The notes under the pieces were generated by a model. That model saw only the letters and a list, made by a program, of their open reading frames with translations, was not told the DNA's origin and did not search any database. Of a DNA stretch of 64,000 nucleotides, positions 57,023 to 64,000 are shown in pieces. How positions within the stretch are numbered: position 1 is the first letter of the stretch; every line of letters starts with the position of its first letter. The position numbers were made by a program, and so were the translations under genes. The stretch is from Orychophragmus violaceus. Its lineage: Eukaryota > Streptophyta > Magnoliopsida > Brassicales > Brassicaceae. Location: the NCBI GenBank assembly GCA_030180135.1, contig CM058230.1, forward strand, positions 57,382,580 through 57,446,579, written 5' to 3'.

Positions 57023-57463
57023 TGATAGATTTTGAGATTAAGCATGAGTGTTCTTGAGTGAGTAAAGAGAGAATAAGAGAGAGAATTCGCTGGAGTATAG
57101 AGAAAGAGAGTTTGAAAACCCTTAACCTCATTTTAGTGTTTACAAGACATTATATAGGTCATACACTCTTCCAAATGTTAACCTAACTAGGAAAGAGACA
57201 AAATGCACAAGAAGACATAGGATGGCAGGTCTGAACCGTGGCAGTGACAGGAGAGAGAGTGTGGACCACATTTGGGACCACATTGGCGCCAACTCCTCTT
57301 AGGTCTCCAACGGTTACTTTGAATGTTGGCACCTCCTTAAACCCTGATCAGACTTCTTAAACCCTAATCAGATGTCCCCAACTTTGCACTTCAACAATGT
57401 GCAATACTTGTGCATATTTTGATAATGCACAACCTTAGCACATTGTTGTCTTCATGATCAATA
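57023..57463 (-). repeat. 5' LTR of copia G
   Basis: 441 bases matching 51867-52308; differs for example at TGATAGATT versus TGATATATT and by one missing T in AAATGTTAACC. Confidence 0.94.
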
Positions 57464-57468
57464 CTATT

Positions 57469-59066
57469 GACTTGCTACCATCTAGTCACAAGGCCTTTCT
57501 TGGGAAGATTGAGCTAAACCAGGTTCCTAAGACTTATGAAGAGGCTAAGGATATCAAGGAATGGATGGATGCAGTAAAGGATGAGAAAGAAGCTATGGAG
57601 AGGAACCATACTTGGAATGTGGAGAAGTTACCAAAGGGTAAGAAGACTGTTAGCTCAAAGTGGGTCTTCACAATCAAGTATAAAAGCAATGGAGACATAG
57701 AGAGGTACAATGCAAGGCTAGTAGCAAGGGGATTCACTCAAACCTATGGAGAGGACTATACGGATACCTTTGCACCCGTGGCTAAACTTCATACAGTAAG
57801 AGTCACATTGAGCTTAGCCACAAACCTCTCTTGGAATCTATGGCAAATGGATGTGAAGAATGCCTTTCTACAAGGTGAACTTGAAGAGGAAGTGTACATG
57901 ACTCCACCACCAGGATTGCAACACTTGTGTGAAGATGGTGAGGTATTGAGACTAAGAAGGGCGATTTATGGCTTGAAACAATCACCAAGGGCATGGTACC
58001 ACAAGATTAGTCATACACTTATGGACCATGGTTTCAAGAAGTCTCAATCTGATCACACATTGTTCACTCTTCAAAGTGATCAAGGCGTGGTGGTAGTATT
58101 GATCTATGTGGATGATTTGATCATCACAGGAAGTGATAATGATGGGATTCAATCCACAAAGGCTTATCTCAAGAGTTCCTTTGATATTAAAGACCTTGGT
58201 GAATTAAAGTACTTCTTGGGCATTGAAGTATGCAAATTCAATGATGGATTGTTTCTGTCCCAAAGGAAGTATGTTAAGGACTTGTTGACAGAAACAAGTA
58301 TGCAAGATTGCAAGATTGCAAAGACTCCTCTTCAAGATGGCTACCAAGTCAATAGAAAGGGGGAGAAATCAGATGAAGTCAAGTTCAAGGATGTCTCATT
58401 GTATAGGAGGCTGGTTGGGAAGCTTATCTACCTCACTCTCACAAGACCAGATTTATGCTTTGCTGTGAATCAAGTTAGCCAACATATGCAATCACCCATA
58501 GTGTATCATTGAAGTTTGATTGAGAGGATCCTCAGATATCTCAAAGGATCAACTGGACAAGGTATTTGGATGGGTAAGAATGAGAGCACAGAGATTGTTG
58601 GCATTGTGATGCAGATTGGGCTGGTGATAAGAGTGATAGGAGATCAACAACCGGCTATTGCACCTTCATTGGAGGCAACTTGGTGACTTGGAAGACAAAG
58701 AAGCAGAAGGTGGTATCTTGTTCTAGTGCTGAAGTTGAGTATAGGGCCATGAGGAAGCTTGCAACCGAGTTAACATGGCTGAAGGCTTTGCTTAAGGACT
58801 TTGGCATAGAGCAATCAAGTCCAATCACCTTCCATTGTGACAACCAGGCTGCTATTCACATTGCAACTAACTCAGTGTTTCATGAGAGGACCAAACACAT
58901 TGAGATTGATTGTCACAAGGTAAGGGAGAAGATTGAAGATGGAACCATTCTGCCTTGCTACACAAAGAGTGAAGATCAGCTTGCGGATATCTTCACTAAG
59001 GCTGCTAGTCTTAAGGTTTGCACTCATGTCTTTGGCAAACTAGGGCTGGTGGCTATTCATGATTAG
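57469..59066 (+). pseudogene. Copia F reverse transcriptase and RNase H (3' part of the split gene)
   Basis: Continues from 51866 in frame with DLLPSSHKAFLGK after removing copia G. Visible: GFTQTYGEDYTDTFAPVAKL, DVKNAFLQGELEEEVYMTPP, IYGLKQSPRAWYHKI, catalytic YVDDLIITGSD and KYFLGIEVCKF. TGG becomes TGA at 58510 (VYH*SLIERIL) and one base is missing at about 58602 inside the RNase H YCDADW motif. The frame is then restored (NLVTWKTKKQKVVSCSSAE, HCDNQAAIHIATNSVF) to the end at 59066. These two lesions inactivate RNase H. Confidence 0.92.
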
Positions 59067-59218
59067 AACTCTCCTGATTCATGAGCAGCATACTCTTTTT
59101 CCCTTGATGTGGTTTTGTCCCAAGTGGTTTTCCACATCAAGGTTTTTAATGAGGTGTTGCCATGATCATTCCAAGTTCAGTCTTTAGGGTGATTCCAAAG
59201 TCTTAACTTGAGGGTGAG

Positions 59219-59656
59219 TATTGATCATGAGGGAACAAATGTGTTAAGGTTGTGCTTTATCATAAAATGTACAAACCTTGCACATTTGATTATGTACAAA
59301 GTTGGGACTTCTTGTTAAGGTCTTAAGGCGCCAAGACTCACAAGTTTAAGCCTTGGATCAAACATAGAAGAAGGTGACCGTTGGAGTAAGAAGAGGAGCT
59401 GGCTGGTGAGGACCACAAAGGGGGACCACTCTCTCTCTCTCTCCTGCCACGGTTCAGAGCAGGCTTTGTCCATATGCTCATTTGTCTTCTACCATTTTTA
59501 GGTTAAACATATGCTGTAACTCTCTCATATAAAGAGCATGTAAACCCTTAAATGATATAACAATTTTTTGAGTCTCTCATTCTTTTCTCTCTACTTTGCG
59601 CCTACAATGGACTCAAGAACCCTAATTCTATCAATGTTCACACTCTAAATCTTTCA
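59219..59656 (+). repeat. 3' LTR of copia F
   Basis: 438 bases, preceded by an altered purine tract (TTGAGGGTGAG; the expected run is GAGGGGGAG). It is followed by target duplication TGTGG and gypsy E RT sequence. Confidence 0.93.
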
Positions 59657-60479
59657 TGTGGCCCTTCTCCATAAGCTCAGTCACTTGTCTTTGAAGTTCT
59701 TTGGTCTCCATAGGATTAGTCCTATAAGCTGGTCGGTTTGGAAGTGAAGCTCCTGGCACAAAATCAATTTGATGTTCTATGCCTCTTATAGGTGGTAAAC
59801 CATTCGGATTGTCCTCTTGAAATACATCCTCATTATCCTGCAAAAGAGAGATCATCTCACTCGGCAGCACCGGTGCAAGGTCAGTTAAGCTCAAGAGAGC
59901 TTCTCTATAAACAAACATAAGCATAGGCTGTTTAGAAAAAAAAGCTTTCTTAACCTCACCAGCCTTTACAAAGAAGTTGGATTGCTTAGCCTTTTGTTAT
60001 GCCTTTTGTTTGAGATGCATCTGATCTTTATAAACCTCTTGTGGCGTCATGGGAACCAATGTAGGTTTCCTGCCATTAAACACAAATGAATGTTTGTTAG
60101 TAAAGCCATCATGAATTACCTTGCGGTTTGATTACCATGGCCTGCCAAGAAGTATGTGTCCAGCCTCCATTGATAATACATCACACAGGATCTCATCATC
60201 ATACTTCCCAATGGCTAGAGGGACAAGCACTTGACTATTAACGTTCATTTCACCACTATCATTGAGCCACTGAAGCTTGTATGGCTTTGGATGCTTCTTT
60301 ACTCTCAGTCCAAGATTCTGAACTATGTAATCACTGGCCACGTTGGTGTAGCTTCCTCCATCTATAATGAGATTGCAAACTTTGCCCTGAACAATGCATA
60401 TGGTGTGAAACAGGTTTTCTCTTTTCTCTTGCTTCTCTGTTTTGTTTTGCAAGCTCAATGATCTTCTAGCTACCAACAA
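59657..60479 (-). pseudogene. Gypsy E protease and start of reverse transcriptase
   Basis: Minus strand 60479-60132 encodes VQGKVCNLIIDGGSYTNVAS (retropepsin active site D-G-G) through GKYDDEILCDVL and GHILLGRPW, then a stop. Frame 59924-59631 has LQDNEDVFQEDNPNGLPPIR, GIEHQIDFVPGASLPNRPAY, RTNPMETKELQRQVTELMEK, GH, the standard N-terminal RT segment of plant gypsies, which joins the RT at 48480 when copia F is removed. About 200 bases between the two parts (59930-60130) are frameshifted. This protease is the intact-looking relative of the degenerate one in gypsy J. Confidence 0.85.
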
Positions 60480-61647
60480 TTCTCCTCCAACCGCTTTATC
60501 TCATGATCCTCATTATCCTTTAAACTTGGAAGTGATTCTGGTTTCTTATCATCACACTCTATCTCACCATTCTCAAGGAGAATCATTACTATTTTGTTGG
60601 AGAATTCACCGGCATAGTGTCCTATTCCATGACACTTGAAACACTTAACATCACGAGCTCTTGTTCTCGAAGCTTCTGCCTTGCCCTTGCCTTTGTCTTG
60701 AACTGAAATGAACGGCTTAGACTCCACTTTTGGTGCTGTGATTTATTTAACTTCACATGGATAGCTGGGTTTATTTGTAGCAATTCCTGTTCCATAGCTA
60801 GTCCGTGAAGTTCTTCTTTTAAGCTGCTTCTCAATCAAGACAGCTTTGTGAAGCATCTCTTCTAGTTCCACATAATGTTGCATCTCCAATTTATCTTGGA
60901 TTTCTCTGTTTAGTCCTCCCAAGAACCTTGACATAGTGGCCTCTGCATCTTCTGAAACATTAGCTCTGATCAGAAGAGTTTCCACTCTTGATAATACTCT
61001 TCCACACTACGGTTGCCTTGGGCGAGTCTTCTGAGCCTTTGATGTAATTCTCTGTGATAATGACTTGGAAACAAACCTCTTCCTCATTTAGTCTTCATCT
61101 CATGCCATGACTCAACATGATACTCTCCATTCCTCCTCCTAGATATAACAAGCTGATCCCACCAACTGAGAGCATAGTCATAGAATTCTGTTGCAACAAC
61201 TTTCACACGGTTGTCCTCAATGTAGTGCTGACAATCAAACACCAGCTCTATCTTCTTTTCCCACTCTATGTAAGCATCTGGATCATTCTTTCCATGGAAT
61301 GGTGGAATTTTAAGCTTAAGTCCTCTAAAGTTGTCTGGTGGTGGAGCTCTATCATGTCTACTACGTCTGCTTCTCCTTTCGCTCCTATGAGAAGAACCAC
61401 CATTCTGTCCATAATAATCATCTGTAGCTTCATCTCTAGTTGATCCTTGTGGCTCACGGTTCCTTCTTCCAGCTCCTTTTGGTTCTCTTCTAGGCTGTGA
61501 ACCATTGTGTTCTGAAGCAGGTTGTTGTAGCTCTTGACGCAAGACATCAATTCTGGTTTCTAACAGCCTTTCCATTGTAGCTGCAAAAGCTTGTACCAAC
61601 AGCTTGTGGTCTTGATTGTTGCTGGTCTCTTCTCCATGGTCTGACAT
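60470..61647 (-). pseudogene. Gypsy E Gag (frameshifted)
   Basis: ATG 61647 (MSDHGEETSNNQDHKLLVQA), following a short in-frame upstream stretch that I regard as leader. Arg-rich linker (SERRSRRSRHDRAPPP), then Gag domain LKIPPFHGKNDPDAYIEWEK and YALSWWDQL. The frame breaks at about 61084 by loss of one A in MKTK(M)RKRF, resumes at 60985-60743 (SRFLGGLNREIQDKLEMQHY, LEEMLHKAVLIEKQLK), and again at 60727 with the zinc knuckle CFKCHGIGHYAGEF, whose last Cys is replaced (EFSNK). Dead copy of a capsid/nucleocapsid protein. Confidence 0.85.
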
Positions 61648-62163
61648 TGTTCCTGCAATGAATAAACAAAACAGAACCAGTAACAAGTTCTAAATAGAAA
61701 TGAAAGCTTTCTAAATGCAGTGCACAACAGACTTAACCAATAATGATCAGAACTTATGCAGAACAGATTAAAACAAACAGATACAATCAAACTCCAAATC
61801 TGATATGCAATTTTCGGAACATAATATGAAGGGTCAATTTCAGAATGTAAAAATTGATGCAAACAATCTTAAACATGCAAATGAAGCCACGAAATTGATC
61901 CTATAATGACAGAAAACACTTATCAAGCATCAAATCCAAGTATAGGTTCTATGCATATCAGTTCTGAAGATGAACGGTCAATTTTTTGAAATGATGAACT
62001 TATGCAAAATCACAGACACGAAAATGGATGATTAAAATGATCTACAAAATGATTCTAACACCCTAACAACACACAATCAATCCAAAACAGAATGTAAATC
62101 ATGGACAGAAGATGAATAGACAAAGAAGGTGAAGGATCAGAAACTACCAAAGTCTCAAATGAT
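61648..62163 (-). other. 5' leader of gypsy E
   Basis: Between primer-binding site and Gag start. It matches 8050-8102 and 13324-13647 in copy E'. No gene is visible. Confidence 0.8.
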
Positions 62164-62175
62164 GCTCTGATACCA
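62164..62175 (-). other. Primer-binding site of gypsy E
   Basis: Minus strand TGGTATCAGAGC, two bases from the LTR end at 62178. Confidence 0.88.
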
Positions 62176-62177
62176 CA

Positions 62178-62995
62178 TGATACGATCCTAGATAGGATCA
62201 ACCCAAAATCGACACTTGAGAATTGGTAAAAGGATAGGCCTTGCAAACAATCAGATTGCTTCAAGGGATGTGGAGCGGATGGTCACACAAAGGTTGCGGA
62301 AAAGCCTTTGATTCACCTCTTGATCTCTTCAGGATATTACACACCAAAAGAAATCAAGGATTTTGCTGGATATTACACACCAACAAGATGATCTAGAAAT
62401 TTCAGAATGTTTTTGATAAAAAGACTAGATAAATTCGAAATGAAAGAGTACAAGGAGTTTATGAAGACTCCAGAACATGACTTGCATGAAGAGCAAGCAT
62501 TAAATGACTTGGGAACTAACAAAAACACTTATTACAAGTCTTATTTCGAAATCTATATGGCCATGCACGAAATTGGTCTTCAAAATGGGCTGGGCCATGT
62601 TTAAATCAATGAAATGGGTCTAAGGAATATGATTCACTTGCCTTATTAAAAACCTTTCTTTGGAAAACCCAGTGGGACAAAACCAAAGAGAAGGGAAAAA
62701 TTGTGCAAATGGATCATGTACCCATTTATTGATCTCCTTGGACCTTTACCAAAACCATAGAGGTTTGATAAACTTCTCCAACCAAGTCCAAGGGCAATGG
62801 CTCTCTCCAAATATGATAAAGTAATCTCCAATAGCTTCTTTGAGCTTCTTAGCTTTAGACCGGGTCAATTGTCCTTCTAGTACAAGTAATGCATCTTCAG
62901 CTCCAAGTTCCTCACCTACAAGCTCATCCTCTGGTTCTCGCTCAGGTTCAAGCTCAGGTTTAAGCTCCTTATCCATGATGCTATCCAATATCGCA
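62178..62995 (-). repeat. Right LTR of the gypsy E array
   Basis: About 818 bases, ends TGATACGATCC (62178) and ATCGCA (62995). About 27 differences from 13662-14480 by eye. Followed on the right by a purine tract complement (TAATCCCCCTCCAG) and then by integrase sequence, so it is the 3' LTR of yet another copy. Motif GGATATTACACACC at 62332 and 62368. Confidence 0.87.
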
Positions 62996-64000
62996 TAATC
63001 CCCCTCCAGTTGAAAAGGATTTGACCTCAAATCTGGATCATCTGCAATGAAAGTAATCAAGTCAGTAACATTAAAGCTAGAACTCATTTAATACTTACCT
63101 TGAAGATCAAGTTGGTAGGCATTGTCATTGATCTTCTTTGTGATCTTGAAAGGCCCATCGATTTTTGGCATCATCTTAGATTTCCTTTCTGCTGTAAACC
63201 TTTTTTTCCTCAACTGTACCCATACTATCATAGGCCGCCTGCCTTTGTTGGCTTTCTTAGCATAGAGCTTGGTCTGCTCCTCAATATTCTTCCTAGCATT
63301 CTCATGGATCTGTTTAATAATCCCAGCTTTCTTTTTCCCATCTAAACTAGTTCTTTCACTCAAAGGTAAAGGAATTAGATCCAAAGGAGACATGGGATTG
63401 AAACCATAAACAATATGAAATGGAGAAAACTTAGAGGCTGAATGCACATAATGGTTGTATGAAAATTCAACATGTGCCAAACAATCTTCCCATGTTTTCA
63501 AGTTCTTCTTAACTAATGCACGCAAGAGAGTAGACATTGTTCTATTAACTACTTCAATTTGCCCATCAGATTGCGGATGACATGTAGTAGAAAACAAGAG
63601 CTTAGTTCCTAATTCTGACTAAAGAGTTTTCCAGAAATAGCTCAGGAACTTAGTGTCTCTATCTGAAACATTGGTCTTAGGCATTCCATGCAAACGAACA
63701 ATCTCTTTAAAGAACAAGTTTGCTATATGCAATGCATCATCAGTCTTGTTACATGCAATGAAATGTGCCATTTTACAGAATCTATCAACCATATCAAAGA
63801 TAGAATCCTTTCCAGTCCTAGTTCTAGGCAATCCAAGCACAAAATCCATAGAAATGTCAATCCAAGGATGCATAGGAATAGGCAAAGGAGTATACAAACC
63901 GTGGGGTTGAACTTTTGCTTTAGCTTGCTTACATGTAACACATCTTTCACAGATTCTTTCAACATCTCTTCTCATGTGTGGCCAATGGAAATGATCCTGC
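62746..64000 (-). pseudogene. Integrase of the next gypsy unit in the tandem array
   Basis: Near-duplicate of 14279-15480. From 63975 down: MRRDVERICERCVTCKQAKA, WIDISMDFVLGLPRT, HGMPKTNVSDRDTKFLSYFW, a Trp-to-stop at about 63618, TTCHPQSDGQIEVVNRTMST, FSPFHIVYGFNPMSPLDLIP and the C-terminal QLRKKRFTAERKSKMMPKID module (to 63088). The final frame 63087-62746 crosses the purine tract into the LTR with ELKPELEPEREPEDELV and TRSKAKKLKEAI. In contrast to the left copy the segment near 63230 has a short deletion. It is truncated by the window edge. Confidence 0.87.

Larger units (their letters stand above)
51867..57463 (-). mobile_element. Copia G: nearly intact LTR retrotransposon nested in copia F
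   Basis: 5.6 kb on the minus strand; LTRs 57023-57463 (5') and 51867-52308 (3') with about five substitutions and one indel by eye; target duplication CTATT (51862-51866, 57464-57468). Primer-binding site 57011-57022; purine tract reverse CTCCCCCTCAAG at 52309-52320. The polyprotein is open except for one stop. It is the best-preserved copia in the window. Confidence 0.96.
48481..59656 (+). mobile_element. Copia F: LTR retrotransposon in gypsy E, split by copia G
   Basis: LTRs 48481-48918 and 59219-59656, 438 bases each with about seven differences by eye; target duplication TGTGG (48476-48480, 59657-59661). The body is 48919-51866 plus 57469-59218. It belongs to the same coding family as A and G, but on the + strand. 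One stop and one frameshift in the RT-RNase H part, plus the insertion of G. Confidence 0.95.
13662..62995 (-). mobile_element. Gypsy E: Ty3/gypsy unit carrying two nested insertion stacks
   Basis: A minus-strand gypsy bounded by LTRs 62178-62995 (5') and 13662-14480 (3'). Its body is at 61647 down to 59657, 48480 down to 47135, and 15524 down to 14481; copias F and B fill the gaps. Order read: Gag, protease, RT, RNase H, integrase, which is gypsy order. Removing F and B brings the RT and integrase motifs back together at the TSDs. The outer side of each LTR is again gypsy E sequence (leader on the left, integrase on the right), so this is one unit of a tandem array. The LTRs differ at about 27 positions by eye, making it the oldest datable element here. 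Confidence 0.88.

Overview
The window is repeat-rich plant DNA, most likely from a Brassicaceae genome (Arabidopsis/Brassica relatives). That placement is an inference from the retroelement families, CACTA transposons and captured plant gene exons; no single-copy host gene anchors it. I see no intact host gene, rRNA, tRNA or CRISPR. Almost every base belongs to an LTR retrotransposon (Ty1/copia or Ty3/gypsy) or a CACTA DNA transposon, stacked inside one another. This is the texture of pericentromeric or other heterochromatic plant DNA.

I label the elements with letters. Left edge: K (1-3689, decayed copia, + strand) abuts I (3690-4744, the 3' end and 3' LTR of a gypsy, + strand), which abuts H (4745-8049, decayed copia fragment, - strand). 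H joins the leader of a gypsy copy E' (8050-8102 and 13324-13659), which copia A (8103-13318, - strand, target duplication TGAAG) interrupts. The rest of the window is one gypsy, E (13662-62995, - strand). Further gypsy sequence lies on the outer side of both its LTRs, so E is part of a head-to-tail tandem array; the next copy begins at 62996.

E carries two large insertion stacks. Stack 1: copia B (15525-47134, +, TSD TTGGT) holds copia C (19119-44921, +, TSD AGAAG). C holds gypsy D (20688-41839, -). D holds gypsy J (22069-27221, +, TSD AATGC), CACTA2 (27277-29870, TSD TGC) and CACTA1 (31610-39870, TSD TCT). Stack 2: copia F (48481-59656, +, TSD TGTGG) holds copia G (51867-57463, -, TSD CTATT). 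LTR-pair divergence counted by eye falls with nesting depth (E about 3%, B about 2%, C below 1%, D about 0.4%, J about 0.1%; F about 1.6%, G about 1.1%), so the insertion order and the divergence agree.

The most interesting contents are four. CACTA2 has no transposase but carries intron-containing pieces of two host genes: ribosomal protein S8, and an RRM protein piece lying within the S8 piece. CACTA1 is nearly complete, with a TNP2-type transposase gene broken by one stop codon and an apparently intact TNPA-like gene. Gypsies D and J lack reverse transcriptase and integrase and instead encode repeated 'MHLF...KEEPPD' protein modules. The gypsy LTRs themselves carry long reading frames that continue the internal ORF.
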